Part shown: positions 1-7,795 of the stretch, in pieces
Numbering within the stretch: the stretch's first letter is position 1
Layout: each line of letters starts with the position of its first letter
NCBI GenBank assembly: GCA_964531735.1
Contig: CAZHGD010000026.1
Location: 1-57,577, forward strand
Length of the DNA stretch: 57,577 bases
Reading direction: 5' to 3'
Origin: CAZHGD01 sp964531735
GTDB taxonomy: Bacteria; Armatimonadota; UBA10988
Program-made: the position numbers and the translations under genes
The notes under the pieces: model-generated
The model's database searches: none
What the model was told of the DNA's origin: nothing
The model's input: the letters and a program-made list of their open reading frames with translations, nothing else

Positions 1-70
1 ACTCCCCGGACCGCCTTGACTCTCAGATCCAGCCACACGATTCGACGCGCACCCCGTGGGCCGACCGCGG

Positions 71-99
71 TTGACAGGGCGGCCTGCCGAGCCTATAAT
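71..99 (+). promoter_or_regulatory. Consensus sigma-70 promoter of rpsB
   Basis: TTGACA at 71-76 and TATAAT at 94-99 are both perfect consensus hexamers separated by 17 bases. Transcription should begin near 106, about 117 bases before the rpsB start codon. The rpsB-tsf-pyrH-frr block runs downstream on the same strand, so this is the likely main promoter for the translation genes. Confidence 0.85.
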
Positions 100-105
100 C
101 GGGCC

Positions 106-222
106 ACTTCCCCAGGGGAGTATCACGCCCCCGCGGCGGAGCTGGATGGCGGTGCCCAACGGGTTCCATTCGGCGACGAGGCCGCGGCCAGGACACACAA
201 AAACCAAGGAGTCAGGTTACCC
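106..222 (+). promoter_or_regulatory. Long 5' leader of rpsB mRNA
   Basis: The predicted transcript has roughly 117 untranslated bases before rpsB, with several GC-rich self-complementary stretches, ending in a Shine-Dalgarno AAGGAG at 206-211 placed 11 bases before the ATG. Leaders of rpsB in other bacteria can bind S2 and repress the rpsB-tsf operon. Whether this one does is inference; no known S2-leader consensus was matched by eye. Confidence 0.4.
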
Positions 223-1167
223 ATGTCTCGCGTCTCCATGAAGGACCTCCTCGAGTCGGGAGCTCACTTCGGTCACCTCACGCGCCGCTGGAACCCCAAG
301 ATGAAGACCTACATCTACGGGGAGCGCAACGGCATCCACATCGTCGATCTGCACCAGACGCTCAAGGGCGTCGAAGCCGCGTGTGACTTCATCCAGCAGA
401 AAGTCCTCGCCGGCGGCACGGTGCTGTTCGTGGGCACCAAGAAGCAGGCCCAGGAATCGATGATCCAGGCCGCCAACCACTGCGGCATGTTCTACATCGC
501 CCACCGCTGGCTGGGCGGCATGCTGACCAATTTCCAGACCATCCGCGAGAGCATCAACAAGATGAAGAACCTCCGCGAGATGGACCGCCAGGGCCTGCTC
601 GACCGGCGGCCGAAGAAGGAAGCCGCGCAGTTGCGCGAGCTGGCGGCCAAGCTCGAGCGCACGCTCGGTGGTATCGAAGAGCTGCCGGGCATGCCGTCGG
701 TGCTCTTCATCGTCGACCTCAAGGAAGAGTACATCGCCGTTCGCGAGGCGCGCCGCCTGGGCATCCCGGTGGTCGCCATCGTCGACACGAACTGTGACCC
801 CGATGATGCGGACTATGTCATCCCGGGCAACGACGATGCCATCCGCGCCATCAAGCTGGTCGCCGACACCGTCGCCGAGACGGCTCGCCAGGCGGCGCTC
901 GAGCGCGACAACAGCATCATGGACGGCACCATTCAGGTGACCGTGGTGGACAAGATCCGCCGGACCCGGATGAAGCTGGAAGACACCACCACCACGGAGC
1001 CGGGCTTCGAGGCCGAGCCGGAGGCGGTGGTGGCTGACGAGCCCGCCGAGGTAGCGGAGGCCGCCGAAGAGGGCGTCGAGTTCGCCGCGGCGGACGAGAC
1101 CGCCGAAGTGGTTGAGGCGGAGGGTGCCGGCGCCGACGACGAGGTCGAGGCGGGCGAGGACGTCTAA
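223..1167 (+). CDS. rpsB: 30S ribosomal protein S2 with acidic C-terminal tail
   Basis: Structural protein of the small ribosomal subunit. The start at ATG 223 gives the typical opening MSRVSMKDLLESGAHFGHLT, and the family segments RWNPKMKTYIYGERNGIHI, FVGTKKQAQ, RWLGGMLTNFQTI and the C-terminal IPVVAIVDTNCDPD and IPGNDDAIRAIKL are all present. An AAGGAG Shine-Dalgarno at 206-211 supports this start; the frame stays open upstream but that part looks nothing like S2. The protein has 314 residues against about 240 in E. coli: the last 65 or so are an Ala/Glu/Val-rich acidic tail with no recognisable fold. Gene order rpsB-tsf is the usual one, and the two genes are 39 bases apart. Confidence 0.97.
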   Translation: MSRVSMKDLLESGAHFGHLTRRWNPKMKTYIYGERNGIHIVDLHQTLKGVEAACDFIQQKVLAGGTVLFVGTKKQAQESMIQAANHCGMFYIAHRWLGGMLTNFQTIRESINKMKNLREMDRQGLLDRRPKKEAAQLRELAAKLERTLGGIEELPGMPSVLFIVDLKEEYIAVREARRLGIPVVAIVDTNCDPDDADYVIPGNDDAIRAIKLVADTVAETARQAALERDNSIMDGTIQVTVVDKIRRTRMKLEDTTTTEPGFEAEPEAVVADEPAEVAEAAEEGVEFAAADETAEVVEAEGAGADDEVEAGEDV

Positions 1168-1206
1168 CTCCGCGCTGGCGGATTGCCACCAACTAGAGGT
1201 GTACAG

Positions 1207-2052
1207 ATGGCCATTTCGGCTGCAGAAGTGAAGGCCCTGCGCGACGCTACCGGCGTGGGGATGATGGATTGCAAGCGCGCTTTGGAGCAAGCTGACGGAG
1301 ACGTCGAGAAGGCTAAGGATCTGCTGCGGCAGCAGGGCCTGGCGAAAGGCGACAAGCGCGCCGGGCGGACCACCGCCGATGGTGCGGTGGCCATCGCCAT
1401 CAGCGACGACCTGGCGCAGGCCGTCGTGTTGGAACTGAACTGCGAGACGGACTTCGTCGGCCGCACCGACGACTTCCGCGCGCTGGCGCAGCAACTGGCG
1501 CAGGGCGCGCTGGCCAGCGGCGCGCAGACGCCGGATGACGTCGACGCCGCCGACGCCATCAACGAGGCGGTCTCGCGCCTGGGTGAAGCCATCCGCGTGG
1601 GCCGGCTGGTCCGCTGGACCGCCGCGGCCGACGGCAAGCTCGGCTCGTACCTGCACACGGCCACCCACCGCGTGGCGGTGCTGGTCGAGTTGGCCGTCGA
1701 GGGCGACATCGCCGCCGAGGCGGTCACGGACGCGGCGCGTGAAATGGGCATGCAGGTGTGCGCGATGCAGCCGATCTGCGTCGGCCGCGAGGACGTGCCG
1801 GCCGAGCGGCTCGACCGCGAGAAGGAAGTCCTTCGCCAGGCCGCCGACATGGCGAACAAGCCGCCGCAGATCCAGGACAAGATCATCGAGGGCCGGCTCG
1901 GCAAGTTCTACGCCGAGGTCTGTCTGGTGGAGCAGCAGTACGCCAAGGACCAAGACCTGAAGGTGCACCAGTACCTGGAGCAGGCCGGTAAGGCCGCCGG
2001 CGGCAAGCTGGGCGTGCGGCGCTTCGAGCGGATCGAGGTCGGGCGCGACTAG
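1207..2052 (+). CDS. tsf: Elongation factor Ts
   Basis: Nucleotide exchange factor that regenerates EF-Tu-GTP. The N-terminal UBA-like domain with the segments KALRDATGVGMMDCKRAL (residues about 8-25) and the core motif ELNCETDFVGRTDDF are diagnostic, and the C-terminal part matches the Tsf dimerisation region. The ATG at 1207 is preceded by AGAGGTG at 1195-1201; an in-frame ATG 24 bases upstream would add residues not found in the family. The length of 281 aa is normal for the longer Tsf class. It lies between rpsB and pyrH as in most bacteria and is probably on the rpsB transcript. Confidence 0.97.
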   Translation: MAISAAEVKALRDATGVGMMDCKRALEQADGDVEKAKDLLRQQGLAKGDKRAGRTTADGAVAIAISDDLAQAVVLELNCETDFVGRTDDFRALAQQLAQGALASGAQTPDDVDAADAINEAVSRLGEAIRVGRLVRWTAAADGKLGSYLHTATHRVAVLVELAVEGDIAAEAVTDAAREMGMQVCAMQPICVGREDVPAERLDREKEVLRQAADMANKPPQIQDKIIEGRLGKFYAEVCLVEQQYAKDQDLKVHQYLEQAGKAAGGKLGVRRFERIEVGRD

Positions 2053-2145
2053 TCGGCCCGACCGCAGAGGAACTCCGGCGCCGACTGCGAAGCGGCACTG
2101 GACTGCGTGGCCCGGCGGCGTCGCCGGGCCGGAGGGCGTCAGGCC

Positions 2146-2910
2146 GTGACCCAAGCCGACCCGAACCAGACCACGCCGCCGTTGGCCTACCGTCGCGTGC
2201 TGCTCAAACTGAGTGGCGAAGCCTTGCTCGGCTCACAGGAGCATGGCATCGATGCCGACCTGCTCAAGGACATCGCCGACCACCTCAAGGAGGTGGTCGG
2301 TCTGGGCGTGCAGTTGGGCATCGTCATCGGCGGCGGCAACATCTTCCGCGGCGTCGAAGGCGTCAAGATCGGCATCGATCGCGCCACCGGCGACAACATG
2401 GGCATGTTGGCCACGGTCATCAACGCCCTGGCGCTGATGTGCGCTTTGGAGCGCACCGGCCTGCCGGTGCGCGTGCAGAGCGCCATCGAGATGCGGCAGG
2501 TCGCCGAGCCGTTCATCCTGCGCCGAGCCTTGCGCCACTTGGAGCAGGGGCGGGTGGTCATCTTCGCGGCCGGCACCGGCAACCCTTACTTCAGCACCGA
2601 CACCGCAGCGGCCCTGCGCTCGCTGCAGATCGGCGCCGATGCCTTGCTGATGGCCAAGAACCGGGTGGACGGCGTGTATGATGCCGACCCGCATCGGGTA
2701 CCCACTGCACGGAAGTTCGATGAACTCGACTACGACCGCTTGGCCGAGTTGGCGGTCATGGACGGCACGGCAGCCACGCTGGCCAAGGGCCAGTCGCTGC
2801 CGATCATCGTGTTCGACTTTGCGATGATGGACAACCTCAAGCGCATCGTGCTGGGCGACAAGGTCGGCACCCTGGTAAGGAGGATCGAGCATGTCCGAGG
2901 CGACGGATGA
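2146..2910 (+). CDS. pyrH: UMP kinase
   Basis: Phosphorylates UMP to UDP in pyrimidine nucleotide synthesis; bacterial PyrH belongs to the amino-acid kinase fold. Visible motifs are VLLKLSGEALLG near the N-terminus, IVIGGGNIFRG, the magnesium/phosphate segment FAAGTGNPYFSTDTAAALR, and AKNRVDGVYDADP. The GTG at 2146 is chosen because GGAGGG at 2131-2136 is correctly spaced before it; a GTG at 2107 would add an Arg-rich leader not seen in PyrH. The coding region overlaps frr by 20 bases, suggesting coupled translation. Length 254 aa is close to the usual 240. Confidence 0.96.
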   Translation: MTQADPNQTTPPLAYRRVLLKLSGEALLGSQEHGIDADLLKDIADHLKEVVGLGVQLGIVIGGGNIFRGVEGVKIGIDRATGDNMGMLATVINALALMCALERTGLPVRVQSAIEMRQVAEPFILRRALRHLEQGRVVIFAAGTGNPYFSTDTAAALRSLQIGADALLMAKNRVDGVYDADPHRVPTARKFDELDYDRLAELAVMDGTAATLAKGQSLPIIVFDFAMMDNLKRIVLGDKVGTLVRRIEHVRGDG

Positions 2911-3457
2911 AGTCTTGTTGGAATCGGAAGACCATATGGACAAGTCGCTCAAAGCGGTGGAGCACGAGTTCAGCCTCGTGCGCACCGGCCGGGCGACACC
3001 AGCGCTGATTGAGGGCGTCCGTATCGACTACCATGGCACCCCGACGGCCCTCAAACAACTGGCCATGATCCGGGCACCGGAACCGCGCCTGCTCACCATT
3101 GAGCCGTGGGAAAAGGGCATCATCCGCAGCATCGAGAAGGGCCTCGCCGATGCCAATCTCGGCCTCAATCCCCAGAACGATGGCAAGCTGATCCGGATCG
3201 CCATCCCGCCGTTGACCGAGGAGCGCCGGCGCGAGCTGGTCAAAGCCTGTCAGCAGACGGCCGAGAAGGGCCGTGTGGCCGTGCGCAACGTGCGCCGCGA
3301 GGCGGTCGACCACCTGCGCAAGATCGAGAAGGCCGGCGACATCTCGGAAGACGAGCTGCACTGGGCGCAGGATGAAGTGCAGAAGCTGACCGACCGCCAC
3401 ATCGAGCGTATCGACAAGCTGCTGCACGCCAAAGAAACCGATCTGATGCAGGACTAG
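2891..3457 (+). CDS. frr: Ribosome recycling factor
   Basis: Splits post-termination ribosomes together with EF-G. Sequence landmarks are the first helix containing EFSLVRTGRATPALIEGV, then the hinge-domain segment containing IEPWEKGIIRSIEKG, then LNPQNDGKLIRIAIPPLTEE, and the C-terminal long helices. Length 188 aa is standard. The start is inside the 3' end of pyrH and has a strong AAGGAGG at 2877-2883. All parts of the fold appear intact. Confidence 0.97.
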   Translation: MSEATDEVLLESEDHMDKSLKAVEHEFSLVRTGRATPALIEGVRIDYHGTPTALKQLAMIRAPEPRLLTIEPWEKGIIRSIEKGLADANLGLNPQNDGKLIRIAIPPLTEERRRELVKACQQTAEKGRVAVRNVRREAVDHLRKIEKAGDISEDELHWAQDEVQKLTDRHIERIDKLLHAKETDLMQD

Positions 3458-3489
3458 CGCCACTCGCCGCGCGCTCACCGGAGGATGGC

Positions 3490-4320
3490 ATGGCAGCACA
3501 GGTGGACCAGTCGAGTCTGGACGATGCGGCAGCCGCACTGCGCCGCATCGATCCGACGCGGCTGCCACGGCATGTGGCCATCATCATGGACGGCAACGGC
3601 CGGTGGGCGCGCGGCCAGGGCTTGCCCCGCTCGTCGGGCCACTTCCGCGGCGCGCAGACGGTGCGCGACGTGGTCCGGACCTGTCGGCATCTGCCGACCC
3701 GCTTGCGTGAGGCCGGTGTGCCGGGCGCGGAGCAGGCCAACCGCATCGAGTACCTGACGCTGTACACGTTCTCCAAGGAGAACTGGACTCGTCCGGAGGC
3801 CGAAGTCGGCGGGCTGATGCAGCTCATCGAGCGGCAGCTTCACGACCATCTGGCCGAGTTGAACGAGAATGGCGTGGCCGTGCGTCAACTCGGTCCGCCC
3901 GACGGCCTGCCGGCCTCGCTACGCGGCGAGTTGGAGCGCGATGTGGCGGAGACCGCGGCGAACCGCGACCTCGTGCTCTACCTGGCGCTGAACTACGGCG
4001 GGCGCGCCGAACTGGCCGACGCGGCGCGGCGTATCGCGGGCGAGGTGGCGGCCGGACGCCTGGCCTTGGACGAGATCGACGAGCAGTGCCTCTCCCGGTA
4101 CCTCTACGCGCCGGAGGTACCCGATCCCGAGCTGCTGATTCGCACCGGCGGCGACATGCGGATCAGCAACTTCCTGATATGGCAGGTCGCCTACGCCGAA
4201 CTCTGGGTGACTCGCACGCTCTGGCCGGACTTCGGGCCGGCCCAGATCTACCAGGCAATCGCGGACTATCAGGGCCGTGAGCGCCGGTTCGGTGGGCTGG
4301 TTGACGATGGCAACTCGTAA
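3490..4320 (+). CDS. uppS: Undecaprenyl diphosphate synthase with a short insertion
   Basis: Cis-prenyltransferase that elongates farnesyl-PP to the C55 carrier used for peptidoglycan. Signature elements are present: HVAIIMDGNGRWA (residues 28-40), GHFRGA, LTLYTFSKENW (89-99), LNYGGR, and the IPP-binding RTGGDMRISNFLIWQ, where RTSGEQR is more usual. Between the GH motif and LTLY there are about 37 residues where E. coli has 21, so roughly 16 residues are inserted around 66-86. The Shine-Dalgarno GGAGG lies just upstream of ATG 3490. The 3' end overlaps the next gene. Confidence 0.93.
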   Translation: MAAQVDQSSLDDAAAALRRIDPTRLPRHVAIIMDGNGRWARGQGLPRSSGHFRGAQTVRDVVRTCRHLPTRLREAGVPGAEQANRIEYLTLYTFSKENWTRPEAEVGGLMQLIERQLHDHLAELNENGVAVRQLGPPDGLPASLRGELERDVAETAANRDLVLYLALNYGGRAELADAARRIAGEVAAGRLALDEIDEQCLSRYLYAPEVPDPELLIRTGGDMRISNFLIWQVAYAELWVTRTLWPDFGPAQIYQAIADYQGRERRFGGLVDDGNS

Positions 4321-5179
4321 TCCGGTGCCTGCGCTGATCGCGGCACTCGTACTCGCCGGACTGGTCGCCGTCGACTGGCGCCCCGAACTGCACGGCGTTC
4401 CCCTCCTCTTCTTCACCATGGCCGCCGCGGTGCAGGTGGATCGTGAGCTGGCCCAGGTGCTGGCCCGCCGACGCCTCTACCCGCCGGCACCGGTGATGAA
4501 CTTCCTGTCCGCCATCCTGCTGGCCCACGTGGCCTACTTCCGCACGCCGACGGGCTCCGTCTTCCTCGAACTGGTCAACACCGTCCTGGTGGCGATGCTG
4601 CTGCTCGTGGTGGTCTCGGCCTGGGCGGCCGACATCAAGATGAACGGCTGGATGTCGTGCCTGGCCAACTCGGCCCTGGGCTGCCTGATCCCGGCGGTCG
4701 TCGCCGGTGGCCTGTCGGCCGCGCTGCTGTTGCAGGTCCACCCGCATGGCCGGATCGGCGCCGATGGCTCGGTCACGGTGGCCATTCTGCTCCTCGCAGC
4801 CTGGGCGGGGCTGGCCGTCGGACGGCTGGCCGACCACGCGGTGGACGGCTATCCGGCACTCACGGCCGGCGGCCTCGCGGCCCGGTTCGTGCTGCCCGCG
4901 GTGCTCGGCGCTGCTGGCCTGCTGGCGGCCGGCCATGCGCTCCGCGCGCTGGCCCCGGCCGTCGGGCTCGGCCTCGGCACGCTGCTCGGCTATGCGCTCG
5001 TGCGCTGGGTGGCCAATGCCGCGGATGTCGACCACTTCAAAGCCGACCTGCCGCCACAGGTGGACTTCCTGCAGCCGTTCTACAACCGCTGGTTCCGCGG
5101 CGGGCTGACCGACTATGCCGCCGCGCTGGCGCCGGCGTTTGCGCTGGCCTGGCTGGCCGCACGGCTGGTGACCCCATGA
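4307..5179 (+). CDS. Highly diverged CdsA-like membrane protein
   Basis: Position between uppS and dxr is that of cdsA (CTP to CDP-diacylglycerol synthase), and the 290-residue protein has the expected multi-pass hydrophobic profile (about eight segments). However, the family signature near the C-terminus (S-x-x-K-R-x4-K-D ... H-G-G-x-x-D-R-x-D) is absent: the equivalent stretch reads FKADLPPQVDFLQPFYNRW, then GGLTDYAAALAP. So it is either a catalytically altered relative or a relic that keeps the fold. ATG 4307 overlaps uppS by 14 bases; a GTG at 4277 in the same frame is an alternative start. It ends in an ATGA overlap with dxr. Confidence 0.6.
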   Translation: MATRNPVPALIAALVLAGLVAVDWRPELHGVPLLFFTMAAAVQVDRELAQVLARRRLYPPAPVMNFLSAILLAHVAYFRTPTGSVFLELVNTVLVAMLLLVVVSAWAADIKMNGWMSCLANSALGCLIPAVVAGGLSAALLLQVHPHGRIGADGSVTVAILLLAAWAGLAVGRLADHAVDGYPALTAGGLAARFVLPAVLGAAGLLAAGHALRALAPAVGLGLGTLLGYALVRWVANAADVDHFKADLPPQVDFLQPFYNRWFRGGLTDYAAALAPAFALAWLAARLVTP

Positions 5180-6321
5180 CCCGTATTGCGCTGCTTGGCT
5201 CGACCGGCTCGATCGGCACGCAGACCATCGACGTGGTCGCACACCTCGGCCCGGAGTATGAGATTGTCGCGCTGGCAGCCGGCCGCAACGTGGGCCTGCT
5301 GGCCCAGCAGGTGCAGGCCCTGCGGCCGGCACTGGTCTCGGTGGCCGACGATGAGTCGCGCGCGGCGCTGCGCTCGCTGATCGGTACCGACGTGCCGATC
5401 GAGGTCGGCGCCGAGGGCCTGCTCGCGGTGGCCACCTGCGACAGCGCCAACTTGGTGGTGACCGCGGTCACCGGCGCCATGGGGCTGCGCCCCATCGTGG
5501 CGGCCCTCTCGGCCGGCAAACGCGTGGCCCCGGCCAACAAGGAGCCGCTGGTCGTCGCCGGGGCGCTGATCACCGAACTGGCGCGACGGAACGGGCATCC
5601 GCTGGTGCCCATCGACAGCGAGCACAGCGCCATCTACCAATGCCTGGTCGGCGAACGGCCGGAGTCCGTCGAGCGCCTGATTCTGACGGCCTCCGGCGGT
5701 CCGTTCCGCGGCCGGAGCGCCGCCGAGCTGCTTCAGGTGACCGTGGACGACGCGCTGCGCCACCCGACCTGGACCATGGGGCGCAAAATCACCATCGACA
5801 GTGCCACCTTGATGAACAAGGGCCTGGAAGTGATCGAGGCCCACTGGCTGTTCGGGCTGCCGGGCGAGCGCATCGACGTGGTGCTCCATCCCCAGAGCAT
5901 CATCCACTCGATGGTCGAGTTCTGCGACGGGAGTGTCCTGGCGCAGATGGACTATCCCGACATGCGCACCCCCATCCAGTTCGCCTTGACCTATCCCGCA
6001 CGGGTAACGAGTCCGCGGCGGCGTTTAGACCTGACCCGGGTGGGTAACCTGACCTTTGAGGCGCCGGACCTCGAGGCGTTCGGTTGCTTGCGTCTGGCCT
6101 ATCAGGCGCTGGCCTGCGGCGGCACGGTGCCGTGCGTGATGAACGCGGCCAACGAGGTGGCGGTGGACCGGTTCCTCGACCGCCGACTGTCGTTCGCAGG
6201 CATCGCGTCGACGGTGGAGGCGGTCATGGCGGCGCACGAAGCGGTCGCGGCGCCAGATCTGGACCAACTGCTCGAAGCCGATGAGTGGGCCCGCCGGCGG
6301 GCCGTCGAGGTGACCGGATGA
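5176..6321 (+). CDS. dxr: 1-deoxy-D-xylulose 5-phosphate reductoisomerase
   Basis: Converts DXP to MEP with NADPH, the committed step of the MEP isoprenoid pathway, supplying precursors to UppS encoded nearby. Diagnostic motifs: nucleotide-binding LLGSTGSIGTQTIDVV at residues 5-20, NKEPLVVAG, the metal/substrate segment PIDSEHSAIYQCL, LTASGGPFRG, the substrate loop HPTWTMGRKITIDSATLMNKG, and the C-terminal MNAANEVAVDRFL. Length 381 aa is typical. ATG 5176 forms an ATGA overlap with the upstream gene and its stop forms another ATGA overlap with rseP, implying translational coupling. Confidence 0.97.
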   Translation: MTRIALLGSTGSIGTQTIDVVAHLGPEYEIVALAAGRNVGLLAQQVQALRPALVSVADDESRAALRSLIGTDVPIEVGAEGLLAVATCDSANLVVTAVTGAMGLRPIVAALSAGKRVAPANKEPLVVAGALITELARRNGHPLVPIDSEHSAIYQCLVGERPESVERLILTASGGPFRGRSAAELLQVTVDDALRHPTWTMGRKITIDSATLMNKGLEVIEAHWLFGLPGERIDVVLHPQSIIHSMVEFCDGSVLAQMDYPDMRTPIQFALTYPARVTSPRRRLDLTRVGNLTFEAPDLEAFGCLRLAYQALACGGTVPCVMNAANEVAVDRFLDRRLSFAGIASTVEAVMAAHEAVAAPDLDQLLEADEWARRRAVEVTG

Positions 6322-7757
6322 CCTGGTTGGAGCATGGCGTGCTGTGGGTGAAGCTGCTGCGGGGCCTGCAGATCGCCATGGTGCTGGGCAGCATCATCCT
6401 CGTCCACGAACTCGGTCATTTCCTTGCCGCCCGCTGGTCGAAGATGACCGTCGAGGAGTTCTCGGTCGGCATCGGGCCGACGCTCTACCGCTGGCGGCGC
6501 GGCGGAACGCTCTACCGCGTCTGCCTGTTCTTCTTCATGGGCTACGTACGCGTGCGCGGCATGGAAGGCGAAGCCCATGCCGATGCCCTGGACGGCAGCT
6601 TCTTCACCCGCCCCTTCTACCAGCGCCAGGCCGTGCTCCTGTCCGGCGCGCTGATGAACATCGCGCTGGCCGTGGTCATCTTCTGCGCTGTCTTCGGCAC
6701 CTGGGGCGTGCCCGAGCGGCCCGATACCACGGTGGTCAAGCTGGGTGCCGGCTCGGCCGCCGAGCAGGCCGGCCTGCAGCCGGGCGAGCGCATCGCGGCC
6801 GTCGACGGCCACCCGACCGCCGACCCGGACCAGGTCAAGAAGTTCGTCCGCTCGTCCGGCGGCCGCGCCCTGCGCCTGACGCTCGAGCATGGCGCCGAAC
6901 GGCGTGACCTCGACGTCACCCCGCGTCGCGAGAAGCCGGACAAGCCCTGGATGCTGGGCGTGCAATTCGGCGAGGAGGGCGGTTTCGTCCCGGTGGTCGA
7001 CCGCGTCGATCCGGGCAAGCCGGCCTACCTGGCGGGCATCCAGCCCGGCGACCGGATCGTCGACATTGCCGGCAAGCCGGTGCTCTCGGCCGGCGACGCC
7101 TTGCAGACCTTTGCCGTCGTGCCCCGCGCCGACGAGCTCAAGTCGCCCAGCGCCGTGGTGCTGCCCACGCTGGCCGTGACCGTGGAGCGGCAGGGCGCCC
7201 GCCAGACACTGTCGGTGATGCCGGTGCCGCGGCGCGACATGCGCACGAAGGAAGGCGCGACCGGCGAGGATGCGCAGGTCGAGACCTATCTCGTCGGCGA
7301 CGTCGGCCTGTCGTTCCAGCGCCGCTTCCACCGGCTGGGGCTGGCCGCCAGCGTTCGCGAGGGCATCACGCGCAGCCGCGACATCCTCACCGGCGTCCTG
7401 GCAAGCCTACGCACGTTGTTGCGCGGCAAGCAACTCGACGGCGTGGGTGGCCCGGTGGCCATCGTCAAGCTGCTGTCCGAAGCCGCCTTCCTCGGCGCCT
7501 ACGAGTTGCTGAACTGGGCCGGCATGATCTCGATCATGATTGGCGTTTTCAACCTGCTCCCGCTGCCGGGGCTGGACGGTGGCCGCGTGCTGTTCCAGAT
7601 CGCCGCGCCGGTCTCGCGCTACGCGCTGCAACGGTTCGGTGTCAGCGATCCAGTAGAGTCCAGCCGCCGCATCGAGGCCTACATCCACGCCCTGGGACTG
7701 GCCTTGCTGCTGGCCCTGATGGCGCTGATCAGCGTTCGCGACGTCGGCCGCTGGTAA
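6318..7757 (+). CDS. rseP: Site-2 membrane metalloprotease RseP family
   Basis: Intramembrane zinc protease (M50B) that typically cleaves anti-sigma factors or signal-peptide remnants. The zinc motif HELGH lies at residues 30-34 in the first membrane helix, and the second zinc-ligand motif LLPLPGLDGGRV lies near the C-terminus. Two PDZ domains sit between (about 130-200 with LGAGSAAEQAGLQPGERI, and about 215-290 with VDPGKPAYLAGIQPGDRI). The start overlaps dxr by 4 bases, with GAGGTG just upstream. Length 479 aa is slightly over the E. coli protein (450). No cognate anti-sigma factor is in the window. Confidence 0.93.
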   Translation: MTWLEHGVLWVKLLRGLQIAMVLGSIILVHELGHFLAARWSKMTVEEFSVGIGPTLYRWRRGGTLYRVCLFFFMGYVRVRGMEGEAHADALDGSFFTRPFYQRQAVLLSGALMNIALAVVIFCAVFGTWGVPERPDTTVVKLGAGSAAEQAGLQPGERIAAVDGHPTADPDQVKKFVRSSGGRALRLTLEHGAERRDLDVTPRREKPDKPWMLGVQFGEEGGFVPVVDRVDPGKPAYLAGIQPGDRIVDIAGKPVLSAGDALQTFAVVPRADELKSPSAVVLPTLAVTVERQGARQTLSVMPVPRRDMRTKEGATGEDAQVETYLVGDVGLSFQRRFHRLGLAASVREGITRSRDILTGVLASLRTLLRGKQLDGVGGPVAIVKLLSEAAFLGAYELLNWAGMISIMIGVFNLLPLPGLDGGRVLFQIAAPVSRYALQRFGVSDPVESSRRIEAYIHALGLALLLALMALISVRDVGRW

Positions 7758-7795
7758 GCAGCCCGACCACTGGCGGAGAGGTCGCCTCAGACGAC

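Noticed and set aside
217..2154. Long minus-strand frame opposite rpsB and tsf
   Set aside because: The plus strand carries clear rpsB and tsf with matching Shine-Dalgarno sites; the minus-strand translation resembles no family.
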